In this document: positions 26,714 through 35,135 of the stretch, piece by piece
How the letters are laid out: each line of letters opens with the position of its first letter
Numbering within the stretch: the stretch's first letter is position 1
From: Polynucleobacter finlandensis
GTDB taxonomy: Bacteria > Pseudomonadota > Gammaproteobacteria > Burkholderiales > Burkholderiaceae
Length of the DNA stretch: 64,000 bases
Reading direction: 5' to 3'
Assembly (NCBI RefSeq): GCF_018881755.1
Contig: NZ_JACVPS010000002.1
Location: forward strand, 124,001 to 188,000
Position numbers and translations under genes: made by a program
The notes under the pieces: model-generated
Databases searched by the model: none
The model's input: only the letters and a program-made list of their open reading frames with translations
What the model was told of the DNA's origin: nothing

Positions 26714-26719
26714 AAGCAC

Positions 26720-26742
26720 ATTCTAATCCGCGAATCTACAAT
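26720..26742. promoter_or_regulatory. Divergent -10 pair between TPR-lolB and mutM
   Basis: TAGAAT on the minus strand (26725-26720) ends 6 nt before ATG 26713. TACAAT on the plus strand (26737-26742) ends 6 nt before ATG 26749. Both starts lack Shine-Dalgarno sequences, so both mRNAs may be leaderless. No -35 consensus is evident. Confidence 0.55.
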
Positions 26743-26748
26743 CCATTT

Positions 26749-27585
26749 ATGCCAGAACTTCCAGAAGTAGAGGTCACCAGACTTGGGATTCAACCACACC
26801 TTGAGGGGCGCAAAGTGAGCGCTGTTCAGGTCATTGATGGCCGTCTGCGTTGGCCGGTCCCCAGTAATTTAACCAAAATACTTCCAGGCCAGAAAGTAAG
26901 CTCCATCAAACGTCGTGGCAAATATCTGCTGCTCGAGATGGAGACTGGCTATCTATTGCTGCACCTAGGTATGACTGGCACATTGCGAGTGCTGCCTAGT
27001 AGCGATCCACTCAAAATACATGATCGCGTGACATTTGAATTTGGAAAGCTCAGCTTGCGCCTGCATGACCCCCGCAAATTTGGCGCAGTGCTATGGCACC
27101 CTAAATCAAAAGGTCCCGTCGAGAACTATCCATTGCTACTCAAATTAGGAGTAGAGCCTTTCTCCCCAGAATTTTCAGGAGAGCTTGGTGCCGAGGTTTT
27201 GTATCAACATTCGCGAGGCCGCAGCGTTGCTGTGAAGCAATTCTTATTGGCAGGTCAAGCCGTGGTGGGTGTGGGCAACATCTACTGCTCAGAAAGTTTG
27301 TTCGAGGCTGGCATACATCCTGCAAAAGCAGCGGGTAAGTTAATGCGGCCCCAGTGTTCTCGTTTAGCGGCTGCAGTGAGATTGATTTTGAAGCGGGCCA
27401 TTGATGCCGGTGGCAGCACCCTGAAAGACTTCGTCAATAGTGAAGGTGACCCGGGCCACTTCATGGTGCAAACGAAGGTCTATGATCGAAAAGATCAACC
27501 ATGCAAAGTGTGTAAGACGCCCATCAAGCAAATTGTCCAAGGGCAGCGCTCCACGTATTTTTGTGCGCAATGTCAGAAGCGTTGA
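26749..27585 (+). CDS. mutM: Formamidopyrimidine-DNA glycosylase
   Basis: Removes 8-oxoguanine and ring-opened purines from DNA. 278 residues starting with the catalytic MPELPEVEVTR (Pro2, Glu3), with the lysine in KRRGKYLLLEM, the helix-two-turn-helix region (GQAVVGVGNIYCSESLF) and the C-terminal zinc finger (CKVCKTPI then FCAQCQKR). It is followed one nucleotide later by mutY, so the two GO-repair glycosylases form an operon. Confidence 0.98.
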   Translation: MPELPEVEVTRLGIQPHLEGRKVSAVQVIDGRLRWPVPSNLTKILPGQKVSSIKRRGKYLLLEMETGYLLLHLGMTGTLRVLPSSDPLKIHDRVTFEFGKLSLRLHDPRKFGAVLWHPKSKGPVENYPLLLKLGVEPFSPEFSGELGAEVLYQHSRGRSVAVKQFLLAGQAVVGVGNIYCSESLFEAGIHPAKAAGKLMRPQCSRLAAAVRLILKRAIDAGGSTLKDFVNSEGDPGHFMVQTKVYDRKDQPCKVCKTPIKQIVQGQRSTYFCAQCQKR

Positions 27586-27586
27586 T

Positions 27587-28729
27587 ATGAGTTTGATCAA
27601 AACCTTTTCCAAAAAACTCATCGCTTGGCATGGGGTAGACGGTCGTCAAGGTTTGCCTTGGCAAAACAATCGTGATCCTTACGCAGTGTGGGTTTCAGAA
27701 ATCATGCTGCAACAAACACAAGTTGCTACGGTGTTGGAACGTTACCCGCGTTTTATGAAGCGCTTTCCAACGGTCAAGAGATTGGCTGCGGCTGATATTG
27801 ATGAAGTTCTCGCTGAATGGGCCGGACTAGGCTACTACTCAAGAGCCCGAAATTTACACGCTTGCGCAAAGCAAGTCATGGAGCAATTTTCTGGCAAGTT
27901 TCCAAGTGATCCCGTCTTACTGGAGCAGCTCAAAGGTATTGGGCGTTCTACCGCAGGCGCAATTGCTGCATTTGCCTTTCATGAGCGTGCACCGATCTTG
28001 GACGCCAATGTGAAACGCATCCTCGCGCGTTTATTTTGTATCGATGGCGCCTTGCAAGATAAAAAAGTGAATGATCAACTGTGGAGCTTAGCGAGCTCAC
28101 TGCTCCCCACCAAGTCCGAAGATATGCCAATCTATACCCAAGCCTTAATGGATTTTGGAGCGACTTGGTGTACTTCCCGCAAGCCGGTATGTTTGACCGG
28201 TGAGAGAAAATGCCCTTTCGCAAAAGAATGTCAGGCCAACTTAAGTGATCAGGTACTGTTATTTCCGCAAAAGACCATTAAAGCAAAGTCACCTGAATTT
28301 GATTGCGACATGCTACTACTGCGCCATGGCAATCAGGTCTTATTACAAAAGCGTCCGAGCAAGGCAATTTGGGGTGGTCTATGGTGTTTGCCAGAGTCTG
28401 CTTGGGTGGCTAAAGCAAAAGTCAGCAAAGTGGGTGCCACTCCGAAGTTAGAAGATTTACTGGCGCTGACTTTATCTAATGAGACAGCAGGCCCCTTGCT
28501 AAAACTAGGTAAACAAGTTGAACGTGGAGAAAATATTAAACATATCTTTACCCACAGACGTTTATGGATACAAATTTGGAATGTTCAAACAAGCAAAGCG
28601 TATGCATTCGCAAGTGGGGATTTAAAGTGGGTGCCCTTGGCTAAGTTAGGGCAGTATGGCTTGCCGCAACCAATCAAACTGCTTTTACAGGGATTGAGTC
28701 TAGCTCGCGGTGACGATCTAAAAAATTAA
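27587..28729 (+). CDS. mutY: A/G-specific adenine DNA glycosylase
   Basis: Removes adenine mispaired with 8-oxoguanine, completing the GO system begun by MutM. 380 residues: SEIMLQQTQVATVLERYP, the helix-hairpin-helix LKGIGRSTAGAIAAFAF with its catalytic region ILDANVKRILAR, a [4Fe-4S] loop and a C-terminal Nudix-like domain (HIFTHRRLWIQIW). The loop cysteines are Cys195, Cys202, Cys209 and Cys215, giving C-x6-C-x6-C-x5-C instead of the usual C-x6-C-x2-C-x5-C. ATG 27587 was chosen over the in-frame upstream codons inside mutM. The last 56 nt overlap the 3' end of rapZ on the other strand. Confidence 0.96.
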   Translation: MSLIKTFSKKLIAWHGVDGRQGLPWQNNRDPYAVWVSEIMLQQTQVATVLERYPRFMKRFPTVKRLAAADIDEVLAEWAGLGYYSRARNLHACAKQVMEQFSGKFPSDPVLLEQLKGIGRSTAGAIAAFAFHERAPILDANVKRILARLFCIDGALQDKKVNDQLWSLASSLLPTKSEDMPIYTQALMDFGATWCTSRKPVCLTGERKCPFAKECQANLSDQVLLFPQKTIKAKSPEFDCDMLLLRHGNQVLLQKRPSKAIWGGLWCLPESAWVAKAKVSKVGATPKLEDLLALTLSNETAGPLLKLGKQVERGENIKHIFTHRRLWIQIWNVQTSKAYAFASGDLKWVPLAKLGQYGLPQPIKLLLQGLSLARGDDLKN

Positions 28730-29564
28730 TCTGTAATTCGGCAAGCTTCTTTTGTGAGTGAAAGTATTCGCTAATACGATTCACAAGATATACCGATCGA
28801 TGTTGTCCACCAGTGCACCCAATGGCAATCGTCAAATAGCTCCGACCTTGTGCGATGTAATGGGGCAACCATTTTTCAATAAATTGAATGATGTCGCTCT
28901 CCATGCTTGCCACCTCTGGAATTTTTTCCAGAAATTCGATAACGGGTTTGTCATTGCCGCTTAATGGCTGCAACTCTTTGTCATAGTGAGGGTTAGGCAG
29001 GCAGCGCACATCAAAAACCAAATCTGCCTCACTCGGTATACCCTTTTTAAATCCAAACGATTCAAAGATAACGGTTAGACCAAGGGGTTTATCTTTTAGT
29101 AAATCATGAATCCATGAGCGCAAGGTGTGGGCTGGAAGGTTGCTAGTATCGATGCTATGGGCTTGGTCTTTTAGAGGCTCAAGTAAATTCCGCTCTCTAT
29201 CAATGGCCTCGATTAATGTGGCTGATTGAGGATTGTTAGCATTGTCTGAAAGTGGGTGGCGCCTGCGAGTTTCTGAAAAACGTTGAACCAGAGTCTCTGT
29301 ACTGGCGTTCAAAAAGATAACCCTTACCTCATGTTGGCGGCGGAGGCTTTCAAGAATGAGTGGTAGATTGACAATGGATTCTCCGCGACGCGCATCAATT
29401 GCTACCGCGACTTGTTCGCATTTTTCACTCTCTAGAGTGCTGACGAGATTTTCAAGCAAGGACACTGGCAAGTTGTCTACACAATCATAGCCAGCATCTT
29501 CAAAGGCTCTCAGTGCAACTGATTTACCTGAGCCCGAGATTCCGGTAATCAGATTAATTTGCAT
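28674..29564 (-). CDS. rapZ: RNase adapter protein RapZ (nucleotide-binding)
   Basis: P-loop protein that in E. coli binds glucosamine-6-phosphate and guides RNase E to sRNA GlmZ. 296 residues from ATG 29564: LITGISGSGKSVALRAFED at the N-terminus, the VFLNASTETLVQRFSETRR-like segment, FGFKKGIPSEADLVFDVRCL and the C-terminal IAIGCTGGQHRSVYL motif. Met1 of the longer frame lies inside hprK and is rejected. It follows hprK by one nucleotide. Whether GlmY/GlmZ exist in this organism is unknown. Confidence 0.96.
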   Translation of the reverse strand: MQINLITGISGSGKSVALRAFEDAGYDCVDNLPVSLLENLVSTLESEKCEQVAVAIDARRGESIVNLPLILESLRRQHEVRVIFLNASTETLVQRFSETRRRHPLSDNANNPQSATLIEAIDRERNLLEPLKDQAHSIDTSNLPAHTLRSWIHDLLKDKPLGLTVIFESFGFKKGIPSEADLVFDVRCLPNPHYDKELQPLSGNDKPVIEFLEKIPEVASMESDIIQFIEKWLPHYIAQGRSYLTIAIGCTGGQHRSVYLVNRISEYFHSQKKLAELQINFLDRHRELDSIPVKAV

Positions 29565-29565
29565 A

Positions 29566-30552
29566 TTACAGAAGGCGCCCTTGAGTTTTGCTTGACTCAG
29601 CCTCTGCATTCATTTGAATGCGCTGACGTTCAATAAACTCTTTAAGGGTGTCAATACCCCGTAATTGCAAGATCGTATTACGAACAGCTGCTTCAACGAG
29701 AACTGCCAAGTTGCGCCCCGCAGCCACTTGAATTTTTACCGTCCGAATTGGAATGCCCAATACATCAATATGTTGGGCTTCCAGGGGAAGGCGTTCAAAT
29801 TCGCCATCGTTACGGCGCACTAACTGCACAATCAAGCGTAGTTTTAGTTTGCGGCGTACTGCAGTCTCGCCAAAAATGGTTCGAATATCCAACAGACCCA
29901 GGCCGCGCACTTCTAGGAGGTTGCGCAAAATGACTGGGCAACGACCCTCAATGTAGTCTGGTCCCAGGCGCGCAAAGTCAACTGCATCATCAGCCACTAG
30001 ACCGTGGCCACGGGAGATTAATTCAAGACCTAATTCGCTTTTACCTAGCCCAGACTCACCTGTTAATAAAACACCAAGGCCCAAGATATCCATAAAGACA
30101 CCATGCATGGTGATCTGAGGGGCGCCAATCTTGGTCAGATAGGTGCGCAGGTGGTCAATCACCTCGGCTGCAGAAACAGCAGTGGTGAATAAGGGGGTTG
30201 ATGAGCGCTGGCAAAAAAGCTGTAGGTCAGCATCGGCTGCCTTGCCATCAGCAACAATCACGCAGGGAGGCGTTTTAGAGATGAGGCTGGAGATTTGCTC
30301 TTGCCGCTGCTTAGGCTCTAATGCTGCGTGGTAATCGACTTCTTGTTCACCAAAAATCTGGATACGACTGGGGTGAATCAGATTTAAGTGCCCAACTAAA
30401 TCTGAGCTCGCTGCAGCAGCTTTAATGGCTTCTGGGGGAAACGTGCGATCTGCACCTTCCAACCCACCGATCCAAGAAAGTTTTAAGTCAGAAACGTTGT
30501 CATCAAAAATCTGCTGGGCGTTCACGCCCTCTAGGAGCAAGGGTTGTGTCAT
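29566..30552 (-). CDS. hprK: HPr kinase/phosphorylase
   Basis: Phosphorylates and dephosphorylates HPr on serine. In proteobacteria it accompanies a regulatory PTS without sugar permeases. 328 residues with the Walker [33 protein letters not shown], and the signature [23 protein letters not shown] 30552 overlaps the ptsN stop by one nucleotide (TAATG), so the long upstream start is rejected. Part of the ptsN-hprK-rapZ operon. Confidence 0.97.
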   Translation of the reverse strand: MTQPLLLEGVNAQQIFDDNVSDLKLSWIGGLEGADRTFPPEAIKAAAASSDLVGHLNLIHPSRIQIFGEQEVDYHAALEPKQRQEQISSLISKTPPCVIVADGKAADADLQLFCQRSSTPLFTTAVSAAEVIDHLRTYLTKIGAPQITMHGVFMDILGLGVLLTGESGLGKSELGLELISRGHGLVADDAVDFARLGPDYIEGRCPVILRNLLEVRGLGLLDIRTIFGETAVRRKLKLRLIVQLVRRNDGEFERLPLEAQHIDVLGIPIRTVKIQVAAGRNLAVLVEAAVRNTILQLRGIDTLKEFIERQRIQMNAEAESSKTQGRLL

Positions 30553-31010
30553 TACTGGGAACCCCATTGTTGCAAAAGCTGACACACCTTTTCTGGGTCA
30601 CTTTCCGTCGCTAGATGTTTACGTGCATCTGAATCCGATAAAAGCTGTGCGATAGACGACAGAATTTCGAGATGTTGCTGAGTTGCTTTTTCAGGGACCA
30701 ATAAAAAAATCAAGAGCGATACTGGCTCGCCATCTGGTGCTGCAAAATCAATCGGGTTTTGCAGGTTGATAAAAGCAGCTACCGGATGTTTCAGGCCTTT
30801 GACTCGACCGTGCGGTATTGCAACTCCTGCGCCAAGTGCGGTTGATCCTAAATCTTCTCGAACATTTAAGAAGCCAATAACGGCTGCTGCATCAATACCA
30901 GTATGCTTTGCAAAGAGATCGCCAGCGACAGCAAATGCATCAGAACGGTTTTTGGCCGGATTATTTAATGCAATGCAGTCGAGGGCGAAAAGATCTATCA
31001 GGGCAGTCAT
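30552..31010 (-). CDS. ptsN: PTS IIA-like nitrogen-regulatory protein (EIIA-Ntr)
   Basis: Regulatory phospho-acceptor of the nitrogen-related PTS, known to affect potassium transport and other targets in proteobacteria. 152 residues with the active-site histidine in [14 protein letters not shown] and the [19 protein letters not shown] motif. It lies 32 nt after hpf and directly before hprK. Confidence 0.96.
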   Translation of the reverse strand: MTALIDLFALDCIALNNPAKNRSDAFAVAGDLFAKHTGIDAAAVIGFLNVREDLGSTALGAGVAIPHGRVKGLKHPVAAFINLQNPIDFAAPDGEPVSLLIFLLVPEKATQQHLEILSSIAQLLSDSDARKHLATESDPEKVCQLLQQWGSQ

Positions 31011-31042
31011 ATCAAGTGATTATAGGTGTCCTGAATCAACAC

Positions 31043-31366
31043 TTACTCAAAATGCTTATCGTGATAGTGATCTTGAATTTTTTCTTTGTGTTTCACGACT
31101 TGACGTTCCAACTTGTCAACAACTTGATCCATCGCATGATAGAGGTCTGCGTTATGCGCCTCAGCGAATAGCTCCTTGCCTTTAAGGTGAATCGTAATCT
31201 CCGCTCCCTGGCGAAGATCTTTCTCTTTAGCGTTATCGACAATCAAAATGGCTGAGGCATCAAGCACGTGGTCAAAATGCTTACGAATTTTGGCTAGACC
31301 GGCTTCTAAGTGGCTGCGCATGGCAGGTGTCACTTCTACATGGCGGCTATTAATCTTTAAATTCAT
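31043..31366 (-). CDS. hpf: Ribosome hibernation-promoting factor, short form
   Basis: Binds the 30S decoding region in stationary phase and helps to form 100S dimers. 107 residues with MNLKINSRHVEVTPAMRSHL, VDNAKEKDLRQGAEITIHL, LFAEAHNADLYHAMDQVVDK and a basic C-terminal helix (LERQVVKHKEKI). ATG 31366 is preceded by an AGGAG ribosome-binding site; the Met further upstream would make a long N-terminus lacking the motif. In many proteobacteria rpoN lies directly upstream, but not here. Confidence 0.95.
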   Translation of the reverse strand: MNLKINSRHVEVTPAMRSHLEAGLAKIRKHFDHVLDASAILIVDNAKEKDLRQGAEITIHLKGKELFAEAHNADLYHAMDQVVDKLERQVVKHKEKIQDHYHDKHFE

Positions 31367-31480
31367 CTTCAGCTCCTTTTTGTGTGCATGCGCATACATA
31401 TTCCTGGGGTGCGCAGCATGCCCCGTAATTTTTATACTTGTCTGGTACTTGTATCTTTGGAATGAACTTCATGAACCTCC

Positions 31481-31509
31481 AGCGTATCAGCGATTTTGCT
31501 GAAATCCAA
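31481..31509 (-). promoter_or_regulatory. Sigma-70 type promoter for hpf-ptsN-hprK-rapZ
   Basis: On the minus strand TTGGAT (31509-31504), a 17-bp spacer and TACGCT (31486-31481) form a reasonable promoter with a leader of about 110 nt. The 190-bp lptB-hpf gap contains no ORF and no recognisable rpoN remnant. Confidence 0.5.
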
Positions 31510-31556
31510 GAGGGTAAACCGCTTTATTTCAGAAATACCCCCTAAAAAGGGAATTC

Positions 31557-32324
31557 TTACATCCTGAAGTTTTCGCCTAGGTAGACCCTACGGACAGCAT
31601 CATTTTCAATAATTTGGTCTGGTTTACCTTCAGCCAGAACGCTACCTTCGCTAATGATGTAAGCGTGATCGCAAATACCTAGAGTTTCACGAACGTTATG
31701 GTCGGTGATCAAAACGCCGATTTGACGATCGCGTAAAAAACGGACGATTCTTTGAATTTCCCCAACAGCAATAGGGTCAACACCGGCAAATGGCTCATCT
31801 AACAGGATAAATTTAGGTTGAGATGCGAGCGCGCGCGCAATTTCCACGCGTCGGCGTTCGCCACCGGAAAGCGATAGTGCGGGATTGTTTCTGAGGTGGG
31901 TAATTTGCAACTCACCTAAAAGTTCATCTAGGCGTTGGGCAATCTCAGCCTTACTTAAAGATTTACCATCCTGAACTTGTAGCTCTAGTACTGCCTGAAT
32001 ATTTTCAGCAACATTGAGTTTTCTGAAAACAGATGCTTCTTGCGGCAGATAGGACAGGCCCATTCTGGCGCGTTCATGAATCGGCAGATGGGTAATATCG
32101 GTGCCATCTAGAACAATGTTGCCACCATCTAACGGGACAAGACCAACAATCATGTAGAAAGAAGTAGTTTTGCCTGCGCCATTCGGGCCAAGCAGTCCAA
32201 CCACCTCGCCGCATTTCACTTCAATCGACACATCGCGCACAACGGTTCTGGAGCCGTAGCGTTTTTGCAGGTGATGCGCGCTAAGGGTTGCAGGACTATT
32301 ATTTTTGCTTAAATCTGCTGTCAT
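31557..32324 (-). CDS. lptB: LPS export ABC transporter ATP-binding protein LptB
   Basis: ATPase of the LptB2FG complex that pulls LPS from the inner membrane. 255 residues with Walker [21 protein letters not shown], the LptB Q-loop region [16 protein letters not shown], signature [17 protein letters not shown], Walker [14 protein letters not shown] and the switch histidine in [10 protein letters not shown]. It overlaps lptA by 4 nt. Confidence 0.98.
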   Translation of the reverse strand: MTADLSKNNSPATLSAHHLQKRYGSRTVVRDVSIEVKCGEVVGLLGPNGAGKTTSFYMIVGLVPLDGGNIVLDGTDITHLPIHERARMGLSYLPQEASVFRKLNVAENIQAVLELQVQDGKSLSKAEIAQRLDELLGELQITHLRNNPALSLSGGERRRVEIARALASQPKFILLDEPFAGVDPIAVGEIQRIVRFLRDRQIGVLITDHNVRETLGICDHAYIISEGSVLAEGKPDQIIENDAVRRVYLGENFRM

Positions 32325-32878
32325 TTCTCTAATGTGGCTTTTCGTCTTGGTGAAAGAATGGCTCTAGCCAAAGGCAAGTCATCTACTTTTGCATCTGTTG
32401 GAGGTGATACGCGATAGTACTGCTTAATATCATCGTACTCAATTTTCCAGCCACGCAATTGATCTAGCATCTGCATGTTGAGTAGTCGTTTTAAGCTGGC
32501 ATCACCTGTTAGCGTCAGAAACTCCGTTTTAGCGTTGTAGTTGATATTGGTAGCGCGGCCTTGCATAAATTCGTCAGCAGGTCCCTCACGTTTCTGTCTA
32601 AAGCTCGCGACTTCTTCGGGCGTGCCTTTCATATCAACATATTCGTAGCCTTCAGGATCTACTTTGATATTTCCTTGTTCACCCGTAACAACAATCGTCC
32701 CTTTAATCAGGAGAATTTGGCCATTTAGCTCATAGGTTTGTTGCACATCGTTTACAGAAACTTTTTCTGCCTCTAGGATGAGAGGTTTATCTTGGTCTGC
32801 TTTTTCGGCATGAGCCAGCGGCATGATAAAAATACTCAAGCCTGTTAAACCTAAAACAATATTTCGAAGAGGGCGCAT
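32321..32878 (-). CDS. lptA: LPS transport periplasmic protein LptA
   Basis: Periplasmic bridge protein that carries LPS between LptC and LptD. 185 residues from ATG 32878: a signal peptide ([19 protein letters not shown]) and the OstA/LptA beta-jellyroll with [37 protein letters not shown] and [16 protein letters not shown]. The upstream Met of the open frame lies inside lptC. It overlaps lptB and follows lptC by 10 nt. Confidence 0.95.
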   Translation of the reverse strand: MRPLRNIVLGLTGLSIFIMPLAHAEKADQDKPLILEAEKVSVNDVQQTYELNGQILLIKGTIVVTGEQGNIKVDPEGYEYVDMKGTPEEVASFRQKREGPADEFMQGRATNINYNAKTEFLTLTGDASLKRLLNMQMLDQLRGWKIEYDDIKQYYRVSPPTDAKVDDLPLARAILSPRRKATLEK

Positions 32879-32888
32879 AGCAATCACC

Positions 32889-33530
32889 TTACTGCGCCTC
32901 TCGCGGTAGACGCTCAATGCGACCTTTTACCTGTCCTGATAACACCATACTTTGGTCTACATTATTAAAGGTGCCACCATCAGTAGAGTTCATGACTGAC
33001 ATTCCTTGCTCCAGTCTGATCGGCCTATCGGTTTCAATGATGTCGTCATTAATGAGTACTTTAAAGTAAGACGATCGTGCAAGCATACGCAATGTTGCTG
33101 GTTCGGTAGCAGTAGCTGCTTGTGCTGGACGAAAAATTTCAGCATTGTCGACGAGGTCCAGAATGGTGAGATCACCGTCGAGATGACCCGTATCTGACTT
33201 TACTGTGACTGGTGCTTTATCTGCTTGAAATAAACGCATGCGCGGCGTAAGGATATCGATTGATGCGTCATCGTCGTAGTGAGTTACTTTTTTACCCAGC
33301 ACTCGATATTTTGTATTGCCAAGTTCATTGAGGGCTGATAGCGCACCATTCTGAATAGTGTAGTCGGGCTCATGAAGTCGAACACGTTCAAGTAATGAGC
33401 TTTCTGGTGGCGTATTTTTTTTAACAAGCCAAAAAGTAATCAGGGTAATTGTGCCCATCAAAATCAATGGCATTAGGCGCAATATGGTGCGACCTAAACT
33501 AACTTTGATTTGCTTGGGATTGAGTTGCAT
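32889..33530 (-). CDS. lptC: LPS export protein LptC
   Basis: Inner-membrane, single-pass component that receives LPS from LptFG and passes it to LptA. 213 residues with one N-terminal membrane helix (MPLILMGTITLITFWLV) and a periplasmic jellyroll (LHEPDYTIQNGALSALNE, VKSDTGHLDGDLTILDLV). It lies 10 nt after kdsC in the kdsD-kdsC-lptC-lptA-lptB operon. Confidence 0.94.
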   Translation of the reverse strand: MQLNPKQIKVSLGRTILRLMPLILMGTITLITFWLVKKNTPPESSLLERVRLHEPDYTIQNGALSALNELGNTKYRVLGKKVTHYDDDASIDILTPRMRLFQADKAPVTVKSDTGHLDGDLTILDLVDNAEIFRPAQAATATEPATLRMLARSSYFKVLINDDIIETDRPIRLEQGMSVMNSTDGGTFNNVDQSMVLSGQVKGRIERLPREAQ

Positions 33531-33540
33531 TACTGATTGC

Positions 33541-34113
33541 TTAATTGCGAGCTTGGTTTAGCAGTTCTTCATAGCGGTTTTGCGCTTTGAGAATGAGATC
33601 GCATAACTCACGTACTGCGCTACTACCACCAACGCGACTGGTGACAAAATGCACGCTCTCCTTAACTGCTTCGTGTCCTTGGGCGGGGCAAACTGTAAAG
33701 CCAGCTTTACGCATCATTTTAAGATCTGGCCAATCATCACCCATGACCGCACAGTCTGAGTGAGTTAAAGATAAAGACTTCAAAATTTTCTCGAGCGCAA
33801 TTGCTTTGTTATCAACACCCATGTGGACATGCTTAATGCCCAACTCCTCGCAACGAGCTAACACCATTTTGGAGTTGCGACCAGTAATAATGGCGGTGGG
33901 AATGCCGCATTGCTCTAGCAACTTGATGCCTAGACCATCTTGAATATCGAAAGCTTTTAAAGATTCTTTGCCGTCAGCCCCAATGAATACTTGCCCATTG
34001 GTCAACACCCCATCCACATCCAGTACTAAGAGCTTGACTTTGCCAGCGCGTTCCCATGCTTGTGGATATTGGCTTAGAGGATTTGTATTGTGAGTATTAA
34101 AAGCGCTTGGCAT
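33541..34113 (-). CDS. kdsC: 3-deoxy-D-manno-octulosonate 8-phosphate phosphatase
   Basis: HAD-family phosphatase that yields Kdo for LPS inner core. 190 residues with the nucleophile motif LLVLDVDGVLTNG, IITGRNSKMV, and VMGDDWPDLKMMRKAG carrying the metal-binding Asp residues. The C-terminal segment VTSRVGGSSAVRELCDLIL is typical. It follows kdsD by 17 nt. Confidence 0.97.
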   Translation of the reverse strand: MPSAFNTHNTNPLSQYPQAWERAGKVKLLVLDVDGVLTNGQVFIGADGKESLKAFDIQDGLGIKLLEQCGIPTAIITGRNSKMVLARCEELGIKHVHMGVDNKAIALEKILKSLSLTHSDCAVMGDDWPDLKMMRKAGFTVCPAQGHEAVKESVHFVTSRVGGSSAVRELCDLILKAQNRYEELLNQARN

Positions 34114-34130
34114 GAATTAAATAAACTACC

Positions 34131-35123
34131 TTAAATAACTTTAGCTGCAAATAGGTCATGCAGATTGAGGGCACCGAGTAGAGTGCCGTTGTTATCGGCT
34201 ACTACTAAATGGTTAATGCGATATTTCTCCATCATCTCAATGGCTTCTTCAGCGAGTAGTTCTGGTGGAATGGTTCTCGGTGCCGAGGTTGTCGCTTCCT
34301 TCAAAGTCACACCATCCAGATTGGTACTCTTCTCTAGCAAGCGGCGTAAATCACCATCAGTAAAGATGCCTGCCACCTTGTTGCTGGCATCAAGCGTGAT
34401 GACCATGCCCATCCGTTTAGCGGTCATCTCTAACAAGGCTTCTTGTAGAGAGGCTTGGATAGAAATCTTTGGTGTTTCATCAATACTGCGCATGACTTCG
34501 CTCACGTAACTTAATTGCTTGCGACCGAGTCTGCCGCCCGGATGTGAGCGAATAAAATCTTCAGCCTGAAAACCTCTGGCATCCAAGAGCGCAACGGCAA
34601 GGGCATCACCCATCGCTAAAGCTGCTGTGGTGCTGGTGGTGGGCGCTAAGTTAAGAGGGCAAGCCTCTTTTTCTACGCTGGTGTCCAAATGCGCATCCGC
34701 TAACTTTGCCAGGGAGGATTGGGGTGCGCCAGTGAGGGCGATTAGTTTTGCACCAGTGCGTTTAACAATCGGGACGATTGTCAGCAATTCATCTGTTTCC
34801 CCAGAATTCGATAGGGCAACAAATACGTCTTCACGAGTGACCATCCCCAAATCACCGTGACTTGCTTCAGCAGGGTGCACAAAGAAGGCCGGGGATCCAG
34901 TGGAAGCAAAGGTTGCAGCAATTTTGCGGGCAATATGACCAGATTTGCCGATGCCAGACACCACAATCCGTCCTTTGCAGTCATGCAAAAGCTCTACCGC
35001 CCGCACCAGGGCGTCTGCATTAGGCCCCTCAAGGCGATCACGCATTGTTTGCAGTGCGGTAGCCTCAATAGTGAGGGTATCGCGTGCAAGCTTTAGGGTT
35101 CGTTCACGAGTCTTAGCTATCAT
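34131..35123 (-). CDS. kdsD: D-arabinose-5-phosphate isomerase
   Basis: Converts ribulose-5-phosphate to arabinose-5-phosphate for Kdo synthesis. 330 residues: an N-terminal SIS domain (VVSGIGKSGHIARKIAATFA, HPAEASHGDLGMV, SNSGETDELLTIVP) and two C-terminal CBS domains. TATACT ends 6 nt before ATG 35123 on the minus strand and there is no ribosome-binding site. It is divergent from the Kef-type antiporter with only 11 bp between the start codons. Confidence 0.97.
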   Translation of the reverse strand: MIAKTRERTLKLARDTLTIEATALQTMRDRLEGPNADALVRAVELLHDCKGRIVVSGIGKSGHIARKIAATFASTGSPAFFVHPAEASHGDLGMVTREDVFVALSNSGETDELLTIVPIVKRTGAKLIALTGAPQSSLAKLADAHLDTSVEKEACPLNLAPTTSTTAALAMGDALAVALLDARGFQAEDFIRSHPGGRLGRKQLSYVSEVMRSIDETPKISIQASLQEALLEMTAKRMGMVITLDASNKVAGIFTDGDLRRLLEKSTNLDGVTLKEATTSAPRTIPPELLAEEAIEMMEKYRINHLVVADNNGTLLGALNLHDLFAAKVI

Positions 35124-35129
35124 CGAGTA

Positions 35130-35135
35130 AGTATA
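35130..35135 (-). promoter_or_regulatory. -10 element of the kdsD operon overlapping the antiporter start codon
   Basis: TATACT on the minus strand (35135-35130) is followed by exactly 6 nt and the kdsD ATG. The hexamer includes the first base of the antiporter ATG on the other strand. No clear -35 is seen. Confidence 0.5.

Noticed and set aside
31383-31430. Repeated GCATGC/TGCGCA palindromes in the hpf leader
   Set aside because: No consistent stem of useful length could be paired, so I do not call a structured element.
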